DNA from: an uncultured bacterium
Lineage (GTDB): Bacteria; Patescibacteriota; Minisyncoccia; Phycocordibacterales; UBA2100
Length of the DNA stretch: 48,088 nt
Direction of reading: 5' to 3'
Assembly: GCA_903854215.1 (NCBI GenBank)
Contig: CAINVT010000025.1
Span: 1 to 48,088 of the forward strand
Each line of letters starts with the position of its first letter. The stretch's first letter is position 1. Under the pieces are notes generated by a model. That model was given only the letters and a program-made list of their open reading frames with translations, did no database searches and was not told the DNA's origin. The position numbers and the translations under genes were made by a program. Of the stretch, positions 40,620 to 48,004 are shown piece by piece.

Positions 40620-41267
40620 TCATCGATGTGCCGTACAGCGTAGTTGATCGTCGTTGAAATGCAGGCTCGATTGTTCGCCGCAGATCGCACAGCGGCCCGG
40701 TCCTTCTTGCCATATCGTCGCCTTCTGCGCGGCCGGCAGCATCCGCTCTCGCCATGCAACGCGTTCGACTTCCGGAAGCACTGCATCCACGGGAGTAAGG
40801 AAAAAACGCGCGACCTTACGCGTACCGCTCTCGCTCGTTTCCCTGCCATACGTAGCATCGATAAGATCAAAGATTCCTTTGTCGAACCATACGCCCGGGT
40901 CGAGTTTCTCGTACGTCTGCACCTGTAAAGGCTCTGCACGAATGCCGTCTTTGTATGCATGAGCTGCTTTATAAAACTTGCCGTTGTCGGTCGGTTTGCC
41001 GCTCGCATACATCAAGAGCTGATCGTCCGTACGACCAGTAGCACCTTCGGCGATCGAATCATGTCCTTCGTAGCCATAGCGCATCTGCGCCTCATCCCAT
41101 ATGTCGGTGTAGACCCCATCGCGTGGCAACACCAAGAAGACCGAGAGCTGTTCGCCCTTGTCTCGGAAATTCATTCCCTTTTGCAGATTCATTCCCTCGC
41201 GTACCGAAAGCTCGCTCGCCGATATGATGAGCGATCGTTCTTGTGCACTATCAGAAAGAATATCCAT
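40620..41267 (-). CDS. SRA/YDG-like protein with collapsed HNH C-terminus
   Basis: 215 residues. The region SVFLVLPRDGVYTDIWDEAQMRYGYEGHD ... DNGKFYKAAHAYKDG ... VQTYEKLDPGVWFDKGIFDLIDATY resembles the SRA/YDG-type module found before HNH nuclease domains in modification-dependent restriction enzymes. Normally an HNH domain with CxxC, a DH pair and a C/H pair follows. Here only GRCAICGEQSSLHFNDDQLRCTAHR remains: Cys193/196 and Cys211/His214 are kept, but the segment with the catalytic His is missing. It may bind modified DNA without cutting. ATG 41267 is the first plausible start. No methyltransferase or other restriction gene adjoins. The family assignment is from memory of motifs. Confidence 0.6.
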   Translation of the reverse strand: MDILSDSAQERSLIISASELSVREGMNLQKGMNFRDKGEQLSVFLVLPRDGVYTDIWDEAQMRYGYEGHDSIAEGATGRTDDQLLMYASGKPTDNGKFYKAAHAYKDGIRAEPLQVQTYEKLDPGVWFDKGIFDLIDATYGRETSESGTRKVARFFLTPVDAVLPEVERVAWRERMLPAAQKATIWQEGPGRCAICGEQSSLHFNDDQLRCTAHR

Positions 41268-41285
41268 ATGTATCACACAATTTAA

Positions 41286-41369
41286 CTGAATCACCCAGTA
41301 GGTAAATTTGCTGAATCACCCAGTAGGTGATTCTACTGAATCACCCAGTAGGTGATTCTACTGAATCAC
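41286..41369. repeat. 25-bp tandem repeat, about 3.4 copies, ending in the argS stop codon
   Basis: Units 41286-41310, 41311-41335 and 41336-41360 plus a 9-nt partial copy. Units 2 and 3 are identical and unit 1 differs in its last few bases. Each unit contains the hairpin gaatcacc-cagta-ggtgattc. On the minus strand the first TGA of the array is the argS stop. A 26-nt match lies at 17295-17320. Confidence 0.9.
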
Positions 41370-43051
41370 ATTCGCTCGGGTGTAGGGATACCGAGAATAG
41401 TGAGACCGTTCTTGAGAGTACGAGAGACGGCCTCGACGAGTGCGACTTTGAACCGCTCGTCTTTGCCTTGATCGAGGATCTGTACTTGTCCGTACCAGCT
41501 GTTGAATGCGCTCGCAATCTCGACGAGATAGGTCGCGAGGTAATGCGGCTCGTAATCTGCTGCCGCACGCGCGACGACCTCCGGAAACCGCGGGATGAGA
41601 CGCATCAGCACCTTTTGTGCAATGGGGAGATCGGTCGAATTGGCTACCATATCGAATGACGGATTGATGTTGGCAGTACGTGCACGTTCGATGATCGCAC
41701 AGGTGCGCGCGAAGGTATATTGCACATATGGCCCAGAATCCCCTTCCATCGACAGTGCACGCGTCGGATCGAACACAATATCCTTGCCGGCGGCTTGTTT
41801 GAGAATTTGATATTTGATCGCGGCGACGGCGATTTCTTGCGCGAGCCTCGCATGATCGATCGCGCGACTCTCGGCGGCACGATCTTTTGCTGCGGCAATG
41901 AGATCAGTAAGGAGTGATTCCCCTGTTACGACATTACCCTTGCGTGATGACATCTTCCCTTCGGCGAAGCGCATCATACCGTGCGTGACGTGCTCGATCT
42001 TGGGTGCGATCTCGGGAATGACGAACTCCATCGCTTTCTTGATCACTTTGAAATATTCCGTCTGTTCACTCGCGGTGACGGTGATCGAGGTATCGAACGT
42101 CGCGGTGTCACTCTTGAGCTTGGCAAGACCGAGATCCTTCGTCTCATAGGTCGGAAGCCCCAGACCTGTAATGAATACGCGCGTATGCAGACCATATTTC
42201 TCCGCTTCAAAAACGGTGGCACCCTCGCTTTGAGTGAACACTTCCGGATGTGACTGGACAATCGAGAGGCCGATGGGCGCCGTATCACTCTCGAAAAAAT
42301 AGAAGTCGAATTTTGTGCCGAGAATCGCATAGATATCTTCGAAATGTGCGAGTGTGATTGCGCGTCCCTGCGCGTAGAGTTCGTTGACGACGGGATCGCT
42401 GCGCTCATAGATCTTTTTGTTCAACATGTCGATCGCGTATTTGGATTGTCCGTCGGCGTCATATCGCGTAGAACCTTCGACATATGCCGACGATATTTCT
42501 TCGACCGACGGGTTGGAGCTGTTGCGTTCGAGAAGGATATAGAGCGCTTTGGCGACATGCGGACCGACGTCTCCCTGATAGTTGGCACGGAGAACTGTCG
42601 CTCCGGAAAATTCAAAAAGTCGGGTGATCGATTCGCCGATCGTATTGCTCATGAGGTGACCGATATGAAACTGTTTGAACGGGTTGGGTTGCGTATACTC
42701 GACCATGATGGTCTTACCCGCGAGGAGCGTACCGCTACCCCACCGTTCGTCGGTGCGTGCCGCTTCGAGCCGGTCGATGATCGCTGCTGGCGTGAGCGTG
42801 AAATTGATGAAGCCCGGTCCCGCAATGTCGATCTTCGCGACACCTTCGATCGTGTCGAGCCCTGCGACGATAGCCTCAGCGAATTCGCGCGGATTCTTGC
42901 CGGCAACCTTCGCATATTTGAGCGCGACACCAGTCGCATAATCGCCGAGGGTTAACTCGGCGGGATGCTCCAGCACTATCGGTCCCGACTGGATACCCAG
43001 ATCGGTGAGAGATCGTTCAACAGTCTTCTCAATACATTCCCGAACTTCCAT
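41366..43051 (-). CDS. argS: Arginyl-tRNA synthetase
   Basis: 561 residues. The N-terminal Add1 domain leads to HIGH (HIGH at 129-132 in FKQFHIGHLMSN), the KMSK-equivalent KMSSRKGNVV and the C-terminal DALR anticodon-binding domain (SYDFSR-type region here LATYLVEIASAFNSWYGQVQIL). ATG 43051 is chosen because the extended -10 TGCTACAAT ends 7 nt before it; the ATG at 43060 overlaps the -10 box. The stop codon lies in the first base triplets of the 25-bp tandem repeat. Confidence 0.96.
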   Translation of the reverse strand: MEVRECIEKTVERSLTDLGIQSGPIVLEHPAELTLGDYATGVALKYAKVAGKNPREFAEAIVAGLDTIEGVAKIDIAGPGFINFTLTPAAIIDRLEAARTDERWGSGTLLAGKTIMVEYTQPNPFKQFHIGHLMSNTIGESITRLFEFSGATVLRANYQGDVGPHVAKALYILLERNSSNPSVEEISSAYVEGSTRYDADGQSKYAIDMLNKKIYERSDPVVNELYAQGRAITLAHFEDIYAILGTKFDFYFFESDTAPIGLSIVQSHPEVFTQSEGATVFEAEKYGLHTRVFITGLGLPTYETKDLGLAKLKSDTATFDTSITVTASEQTEYFKVIKKAMEFVIPEIAPKIEHVTHGMMRFAEGKMSSRKGNVVTGESLLTDLIAAAKDRAAESRAIDHARLAQEIAVAAIKYQILKQAAGKDIVFDPTRALSMEGDSGPYVQYTFARTCAIIERARTANINPSFDMVANSTDLPIAQKVLMRLIPRFPEVVARAAADYEPHYLATYLVEIASAFNSWYGQVQILDQGKDERFKVALVEAVSRTLKNGLTILGIPTPERM

Positions 43052-43182
43052 AATCGGCATTGTAGCAGGGAGTTATGCACTTTGCTCGCGGCTTGACCTT
43101 CTTGAGCACAGGCGTATGGTGGAAGTAGGAATGTGGATTTGATCCACTTGTTCCAATCACATCGACTGAGAGTCGCTGTATC

Positions 43183-43228
43183 GAGACGGTTGGTATATTC
43201 ATCTTCTGATGAATATACCAACCGTCTC
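43183..43228. repeat. Perfect 21-bp hairpin between argS and rplK
   Basis: Arms 43183-43203 and 43208-43228 are exact complements around ttct. On the plus strand ctattttta follows, but no plus-strand gene precedes it. It is the longest perfect hairpin seen in the window. Confidence 0.85.
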
Positions 43229-43250
43229 CTATTTTTATATCAAAACAAAA

Positions 43251-43267
43251 GGCGCCTTGTCGGCACC
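43251..43267 (-). terminator. Intrinsic terminator of rplK
   Basis: On the minus strand ggtgcc-gacaa-ggcgcc (one G-T pair) is followed by ttttgttttgat, 27 nt past the rplK stop. Confidence 0.7.
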
Positions 43268-43293
43268 GTTTGTCATTGTTTTCTTTTGAAAAA

Positions 43294-43713
43294 CTACTCC
43301 GTATCTATCCCCATCGATCGAGCAGTGCCGGCGATGATCTTCTTCGCATGTTCGAGGTCGTTCGCATTGAGATCCTCCATCTTTTCTTTGGCGACTTCCT
43401 CGAGCTGTGCTTTGGTCATTTTGGCAACCTTGTTCTGCGCCTTGTCGGAACCTTTTTCCTTACCGACAGCCTTGAGGATGAGACGGGATGCCGGCGGCTT
43501 CTTGACGATGAAGTCGAAGGTGCGATCGGAGTAAACCTTCATCAAGACCGGCAGGATAGAACCGGCCAACGGGCGGGTCAGATTGTTGAACTGATTGACG
43601 AATTCGCCGATATTGACGCCCGCAGGCCCCAGCGCGGTACCGACCGGTGGAGCAGGCGTCGCCTTGCCCGCTTCGATCTGCAATTTGATGATTTTGGTGA
43701 CTAGCTTTGCCAT
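43294..43713 (-). CDS. rplK: Ribosomal protein uL11
   Basis: L11 forms the GTPase-associated centre with 23S rRNA. The 139 residues include [34 protein letters not shown] and [19 protein letters not shown], ending with [10 protein letters not shown]. In most bacteria rplK follows nusG directly; here a transporter remnant lies between. TATAGT ends 8 nt before the ATG, so rplK seems to have its own leaderless promoter. No rplA gene follows. Confidence 0.96.
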   Translation of the reverse strand: MAKLVTKIIKLQIEAGKATPAPPVGTALGPAGVNIGEFVNQFNNLTRPLAGSILPVLMKVYSDRTFDFIVKKPPASRLILKAVGKEKGSDKAQNKVAKMTKAQLEEVAKEKMEDLNANDLEHAKKIIAGTARSMGIDTE

Positions 43714-43789
43714 GTCGGAAGACTATACCCTTTTATTCAGCAGAATTCAAGCTCCGCGCCATTTTGCAGTTCTTGCACCCTTTTGCCAG

Positions 43790-44117
43790 CTACGAAAGCA
43801 GGAGCCACAACGCAAAAATCGCGAGCACGATACCGATCGCCTGACGACCCGAAAGTACCTCGTGGAAAACGATAAGACCGAGGAAAAGCGTGGTCGAGAC
43901 GGCGATGAGATCCCACGCGATACCAACTGTTGAGAGTTGATTGCGATACAAAAGTGCGGGAAGCCAGATGAGAGAAGAAACAGCATAGGCAGCGACGGCG
44001 AACACTGCCAGGCTCCACGAGGGCGTTCGCCCCCCATATCTTCGAAAGGTACTCACCGAGTGCCTGGAAAACGCCCGATGCAAAGAGTGCCGCGATCGCG
44101 CCGCCGAGTCCTACCAT
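43790..44117 (-). pseudogene. Small multidrug resistance (SMR/EmrE-like) transporter, frameshifted at a G6 run
   Basis: The first frame gives MVGLGGAIAALFASGVFQALGEYLSKIWG with the membrane Glu (GE) typical of SMR helix 1. At the six-G run (44030-44035 on the plus strand as C6) it leaves frame. The other frame continues RTPSWSLAVFAVAAYAVSS, then STVGIAWDLIAVSTTLFLGLIVFHEVLSGRQAIGIVLAIFALWLLL. Removing one G joins them into a 108-residue, four-helix SMR protein. The family exports lipophilic cations or guanidinium. The break may be a real mutation, slippage, or a homopolymer sequencing error. TACGAT ends 7 nt before the ATG. Confidence 0.75.
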
Positions 44118-44169
44118 GTGGAATATCGTAGTATACAAAAAATACCGAGGGCGAGTCTCGATATATAGA

Positions 44170-44212
44170 ACAAAGGTCGGCTCTTTGTACGGGACAAAGA
44201 GCCGACCTTTGT
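44170..44212. repeat. Perfect 19-bp hairpin after nusG
   Basis: Arms 44170-44188 and 44194-44212 are exact complements around acggg. On the minus strand ttctatat follows, a poor T-run. It may end the secE-nusG transcript or be another palindromic element. Confidence 0.8.
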
Positions 44213-44233
44213 ACAACTAACACTGATTGCGAT

Positions 44234-44779
44234 TTACACCCGCTGGACCTGATCGGCTTCGAGCTCGACCGGCGTCTCGCGGCCGAACATCGGCACGAGG
44301 ACTTTGACCTTGCCGCGCTCTTCGTCGATCTCCCCTACCTTGCCTTCGAGATCCTTGAACGGTCCGTCAATGATGATAACTGCATCGTCGAGCGCGAGAT
44401 CAATAGCATGACGTACGATGTCGCCGCCCACACGCTTGAGAATCTTGTCTACTTCGTCCTGCTCAAGCGGAACCGCCTGATTGGCCGTACCGACGAAGCC
44501 GGTGACCTGCGGAGTGTTGCGGACGACGCTCCACGCATCATCGGTCGCGATCATGTCGACGAGGACATAACCCGGAAATGTCTTCTCTTTCATCTCGGTG
44601 CGGCGGCCGTTCTTGATCTTGATCTTCTTCTCAGTCGGCACGACGACGTTGAATATCTGCTCGCTCATACCGAACGATTCGATGCGTGTCTTCAAATTGC
44701 GCGCAACTGCGTCTTCATAGCCGGAGTACGTGTGTATCGCGTACCACTTGCGCTCTCCTCCATGTGTTTGTTTTGCCAT
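44234..44779 (-). CDS. nusG: Transcription antitermination factor NusG
   Basis: NusG holds RNA polymerase in an elongating state and links it to Rho and the ribosome. The 181 residues contain the NGN domain (KWYAIHTYSGYEDAVARNLKTRI, KTFPGYVLVDMIATDDAWSVVRNTPQVTGFVG) and the KOW domain (DGPFKDLEGKVGEIDEERGKVKVLVPMFGRETPVEL). ATG 44779 begins the NGN domain; the longer frame is antisense-like Arg/Pro sequence. It starts one base after the secE stop, so the two are translationally linked. Confidence 0.97.
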   Translation of the reverse strand: MAKQTHGGERKWYAIHTYSGYEDAVARNLKTRIESFGMSEQIFNVVVPTEKKIKIKNGRRTEMKEKTFPGYVLVDMIATDDAWSVVRNTPQVTGFVGTANQAVPLEQDEVDKILKRVGGDIVRHAIDLALDDAVIIIDGPFKDLEGKVGEIDEERGKVKVLVPMFGRETPVELEADQVQRV

Positions 44780-44780
44780 A

Positions 44781-45089
44781 TTATTTTGTTGATGTCTGAG
44801 TGGGGGTCGGCGTGGTCTGTGTAGTGAACGGCAGAGTCGGCGCGGTATTTGATGTGGTCGGTGTCGGTGCGGTCTGAGTGACGGGAATCGTCTGCACACT
44901 CGGTGCTGTCGGGAGATTATTTACCAACTGGGTAAGGCCGGATGTGAAAAGAAAGTCGAAGAGCCCCAAGTACGCGGCGATGCCGAGTGAGATGCCGGCA
45001 ACGAGGAGCGTATAGACGATTGTCTGTGTTTGCGTCGGCCACGCGACGTGGCGCAGCTCAGCGCGCGTATCCTTAAGATATTGCATGAT
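44781..45089 (-). CDS. secE: Preprotein translocase subunit SecE with long Thr/Pro tail
   Basis: SecE clamps SecY in the translocon. 102 residues: the amphipathic helix YLKDTRAELRHVAWPTQTQTI, one membrane helix (VYTLLVAGISLGIAAYLGLFDFLF), then ~55 residues rich in Thr, Pro and Gln that most SecEs lack and that should lie outside the membrane. ATG 45089 has gggagg 4 nt upstream, one of the few clear Shine-Dalgarno sites in the window. It forms an operon with nusG. Confidence 0.93.
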   Translation of the reverse strand: MMQYLKDTRAELRHVAWPTQTQTIVYTLLVAGISLGIAAYLGLFDFLFTSGLTQLVNNLPTAPSVQTIPVTQTAPTPTTSNTAPTLPFTTQTTPTPTQTSTK

Positions 45090-45129
45090 GCCTCCCATAC
45101 GTTTGTTTTATGTTAGCGCCGATTTCGGC

Positions 45130-45188
45130 ATTTTTAAAACCCCTCGCGGGGCTTAATAAGATAATAGTCCAAAGTCGGAAAAAGTCAA
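45130..45188 (-). promoter_or_regulatory. secE-nusG promoter and structured leader
   Basis: On the minus strand TTGACT (45183-45188), a 16-nt spacer and TATTAT (45161-45166) place the start near 45153. The RNA would begin with the hairpin CCCC-gcga-GGGG (45140-45151) and then UUUUAAAAA, followed by gccga-aa-tcggc before the Shine-Dalgarno site. The first hairpin plus U-run could be an attenuator or a 5' stabiliser. Confidence 0.7.
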
Positions 45189-45189
45189 G

Positions 45190-45223
45190 GACGTGGCACA
45201 CGCCTGCAGGCGGGTGCCACGTC
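45190..45223. repeat. Compound palindrome after the SIMPL gene
   Basis: gacgtggcac (45190-45199) pairs with gtgccacgtc (45214-45223) and encloses the perfect palindrome cgcctgcaggcg (45201-45212). It is 24 nt past the SIMPL gene stop and abuts the secE -35 box. The bases aaggacgtggcaca recur at 368-381. Confidence 0.7.
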
Positions 45224-45246
45224 GAGATCGTATCCTTCGCACCTAG

Positions 45247-46062
45247 CTACCGAATCTCGTAGGTAACCGAAACATCGGAAGTGATCGTATTCTGTCCGAC
45301 AGCAATCTGTGGAGCCGCAATCGCTTTATCTTGGATTCCCGCTCCGCTCGCTGTTGCATACATCGGCATCGCAACGACACCGCCGTTCTCGTTGAACCCT
45401 GTGACACGAATCAAAGAAACCCCGAGTGAGGATGCGAGCACCTGTGCCTTGGTCTTTGCGTCAGTAATCGCCTTGTCGCGAGCCTGTGCGTTGAGTGCAT
45501 CCTGATCAGCCACTGTGAACGTCAATCCACTCACATCGGAAACGCCACGCATACCGACACCGGCAAGAAGTGTCCCCGCCTTGGTAATATCGGTCACTTT
45601 GACTGTCTCAGCCTGAGTCACTTCATAACCGCTGATCGTCTGCTTTTGGGGCGGACAATAACTGTTGCTGGCACAGACCTGAGCGCTGTATGAATACTGC
45701 GGATTGACATTATAGTTGGATGTCTGAATGTCGGTGTCTTTAACCCCCTGCGATTTCAAATACCCGATGACCGTATTGGACGCAGCAGTCGCCTTTCCCT
45801 GAGCCGTCGCGACATCAGCCGCAGTCTCGTCGACCGTATACGTAAATGTGGCAGTGTCAGGCACCGCAAACACTTTCCCTTCACCCGAGACCGTAATGGT
45901 ATTCGCAGGTTGAATACCTGCGCCGATGTAGTTATAGGCACGCAATTCACTTACCGTCGCCACGAGGAGAAAGAGCGCGAGCATGCCCAAGGCGATGGCA
46001 GCCATTTTGCGCACACTGCGTGAGGCATTGATAATCCGCTGTACCGAAGTTTGTTCATCCAT
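45247..46062 (-). CDS. SIMPL-domain (DUF541) exported protein
   Basis: 271 residues. One N-terminal membrane helix or signal anchor (residues ~20-42, MAAIALGMLALFLLVATVSEL) is followed by the SIMPL domain. It begins ITVSGEGKVFAVPDTATFTYTVDETAADVATAQ, then SNYNVNPQYSY, ARDKAITDAKTKAQVLASSLGVSLIRVTGF, and ends VGQNTITSDVSVTYEIR. SIMPL proteins are periplasmic or membrane proteins of poorly known role, often tied to stress; two Cys (VCASNSYC) may form a disulfide. No clear Shine-Dalgarno site or close -10 box was found. Confidence 0.88.
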   Translation of the reverse strand: MDEQTSVQRIINASRSVRKMAAIALGMLALFLLVATVSELRAYNYIGAGIQPANTITVSGEGKVFAVPDTATFTYTVDETAADVATAQGKATAASNTVIGYLKSQGVKDTDIQTSNYNVNPQYSYSAQVCASNSYCPPQKQTISGYEVTQAETVKVTDITKAGTLLAGVGMRGVSDVSGLTFTVADQDALNAQARDKAITDAKTKAQVLASSLGVSLIRVTGFNENGGVVAMPMYATASGAGIQDKAIAAPQIAVGQNTITSDVSVTYEIR

Positions 46063-46161
46063 ATATTTTTTGTAATTAAAATAATCCCACGCACCCCACT
46101 AATAAATATAATTGTATCACGCCGTGCTGACACATCCTTGTCATCAACATGACGCTTTTGG

Positions 46162-47061
46162 CTACAGCAATTCTGAAGACCGCTGAATAAAAGCTCCCAG
46201 TTGTGGTTTCATCTCTAAAGCTGCTTTTTCACCAGACCTGAAAAGAGCCGCGAGTTTTTCGTTGTTTTGTTGGATTACACCAGTTGGTCCAAAATCGCTT
46301 TCTTTTTGCGGCATAACAATAATCGGCGCATACTCTTGTTGGAATTTTCCAAAGCACTTCATTCCCGTACGAATTAATTCGACACGGTTTTGGAGCATTT
46401 CTTTGGCACCTTTCGGAAAGTGCCGGGCCTGTATTAAGAGAAATATTTTTAGACCCAACCACTTCCTGAGTGTGTTTCCAATCTCGTAGTGGTTATGTAT
46501 CACCAATACGTTCCAGTCCTTAGGCACAAGTTCTGTTCTATACAGAGCAAATGGATCCAAATCTGCATCTACGTACTCTTCCCAAGGAGTACCCCATAAG
46601 ATTTGTCTATCGTGCATGGTAATCGCTGCATGCAAAATATCCCAAAAGTTCTTTTGAAACTTTTGTTCGCGACTGCTGAAAAACTCAATACTATGCTTTG
46701 GGTAGTGACAGAGTGGAATACGCAATTCAGCTTCGGATGAGAAAATCTTCTCTACCTCAAGTGGGTGTTTGTTTCTAAAAACTTCACCGATTAAGTAATC
46801 TAAGTTAAAGACGGGTTTTCCGGAAAAGACGTCGGAATATTTAACAAGTTCTTTTTTTGCAATGTCATTTGTCCAGATATCTTTAATCTCTGCAAACTGC
46901 TTGCTGACAAAATAGGAAGCCGTAGCGGCTCCAGAAGAAGCCCCGACTACCAAATCGGATGTCTTGACTCCAAGCCGAGTGAGGCCGTATATGAAACCTG
47001 CTCCAAACGCACCTTTAATAGCCCCGCCATGGATAAAAATAGCTGTCTTGTTCCCTTTCAC
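46162..47061 (-). CDS. Patatin-like phospholipase
   Basis: 299 residues with a Ser-Asp dyad hydrolase pattern: oxyanion loop GGAIKGAFGAG (12-22), nucleophile elbow GASSG (40-44, Ser42), and a later YVDADLDPFAL with the dyad Asp in a D-A context in place of the usual DG. The family removes acyl chains from lipids. GTG 47061 is chosen because TATCAT ends 6 nt before it; a TTG further upstream is less likely. AT-rich base use sets it apart from the genes to its left, consistent with transfer. Confidence 0.85.
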   Translation of the reverse strand: MKGNKTAIFIHGGAIKGAFGAGFIYGLTRLGVKTSDLVVGASSGAATASYFVSKQFAEIKDIWTNDIAKKELVKYSDVFSGKPVFNLDYLIGEVFRNKHPLEVEKIFSSEAELRIPLCHYPKHSIEFFSSREQKFQKNFWDILHAAITMHDRQILWGTPWEEYVDADLDPFALYRTELVPKDWNVLVIHNHYEIGNTLRKWLGLKIFLLIQARHFPKGAKEMLQNRVELIRTGMKCFGKFQQEYAPIIVMPQKESDFGPTGVIQQNNEKLAALFRSGEKAALEMKPQLGAFIQRSSELL

Positions 47062-47363
47062 AAACTTATGATACCTCAATTTCTAAAGCATTCACAAACT
47101 ATGATATCGCCAAACGAGCTTGCAAAATAATACTTATACTTGGGTGGTCTACGGGGCTCGACTACTACTCAAGTCGTGCCGCCGCACGACTTGGTCGCAG
47201 TCCCACCTCATGGTTGAGTGTGCTCGCACAACATCGCTCCGGTTTTCTCGTCCCGCCACGAAGTGTGTAGACACTTCGTTTAGATCATCCTGCATGTTCG
47301 CAGGCTCACATTCAGGGTCAGGCACTGTCCGGTCTTATAACAGTGCTCGAGGATAAAGAGTAT
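47062..47363 (+). other. Gene-free stretch with an array of hairpins; possible structured RNA
   Basis: Four hairpins follow one another: caagtcgtgc/gcacgacttg (47170-47193, loop cgcc), tgtgc/gcaca (47219-47230), acgaagtgt/acacttcgt (47258-47279, loop gtag) and cctgc/gcagg (47289-47304). GC content is higher than in the flanking AT-rich genes. I do not recognise tmRNA, RNase P RNA, 6S or SRP signatures. It might be an integration site or a non-coding RNA. Confidence 0.4.
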
Positions 47364-47447
47364 ATGGTTACTTTACGCGAAAAAATGAATAACATCAAGA
47401 AAGTTGCCAAGTTTTACAACTACGACCTCCTCCTAGCCAAAAAATAA
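47364..47447 (+). CDS. Very short reading frame, possible gene remnant
   Basis: 27 residues: MVTLREKMNNIKKVAKFYNY then DLLLAKK. The frame is open back to a GTG at about 47343. It looks like natural protein sequence but has no partner or clear ribosome binding site, so it may be the tail of a decayed gene, perhaps of a mobile element. Coding status is doubtful. Confidence 0.25.
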   Translation: MVTLREKMNNIKKVAKFYNYDLLLAKK

Positions 47448-47698
47448 AACGTTGTTGCCCCTTGTCTGCCCTTGGGGCGAGCTTTGCACCCCAGATAGAC
47501 CTTTGACACCTCTTGCGACCATAGCCCCCCGGTTTGACGAAATTTGCGAGCCTAGAACGATTTGCTTAACTTCGGAAAAGTTAAGCAAATATGACTCGAT
47601 TTACACATCTCAGTTATTTCCAAATTGGAAATAACTGAACCATATCAGCTTAACTCCGCTAGACTTGTTCCCTGGGCAAGCGTATGTTCTTGCTTGCT
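47448..47698. other. Two adjacent long perfect hairpins between small genes
   Basis: atttgcttaactt (47560-47572) pairs with 47578-47590 over cggaa (13 bp), and tcagttatttccaa (47610-47623) pairs with 47625-47638 over a single a (14 bp). A weaker gcccc/ggggc pair lies at 47457-47478. No T-run follows either, so a plain terminator is unlikely. Confidence 0.7.
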
Positions 47699-48004
47699 AT
47701 GGAGGACGATGACATTGAAGCGATCCTTGCGACCGCCAAAAACATAAGAATGCCACATCGACGCGGATCATTTAATCCGTTATCTTCTCTTCCGGAACCA
47801 AAGGCTAAAATCAAACAAGCAATCAAGGAAAGAATCAGACTCTTAGCCGGTGCTTATATCTCACTGGCTGGGTTTGTGGACGATGACGATATCCGTTTTG
47901 CCGAGGATAATCCTAAGTCAAAGAAAACTCGAGCAATTTATCTCAAAGTGCTCGAGGATATGGAAACGGCTCAGAAAGAAATGCGGGAGTTTAAAATTTT
48001 ATAG
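47699..48004 (+). CDS. Unrecognised small charged protein
   Basis: 101 residues from MEDDDIEAILATAKNIRMPH to EMREFKIL, mostly predicted helix (KAKIKQAIKERIRLLAGAYISLAGFV, SKKTRAIYLKVLEDMETAQKEM) with acidic patches. No family is recognised. ATG 47699 is preferred over 47684 because tatgtt lies 10 nt before it and the first five extra residues are unlike the rest, but this is a weak choice. Its end overlaps the convergent gene at the window edge by 6 nt. Confidence 0.6.
   Translation: MEDDDIEAILATAKNIRMPHRRGSFNPLSSLPEPKAKIKQAIKERIRLLAGAYISLAGFVDDDDIRFAEDNPKSKKTRAIYLKVLEDMETAQKEMREFKIL

Noticed and set aside
41286-41369. CRISPR-like array after argS
   Set aside because: The 25-bp units abut each other with no spacers, unit 1 is degenerate, and no cas gene is present. 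It is a tandem repeat.
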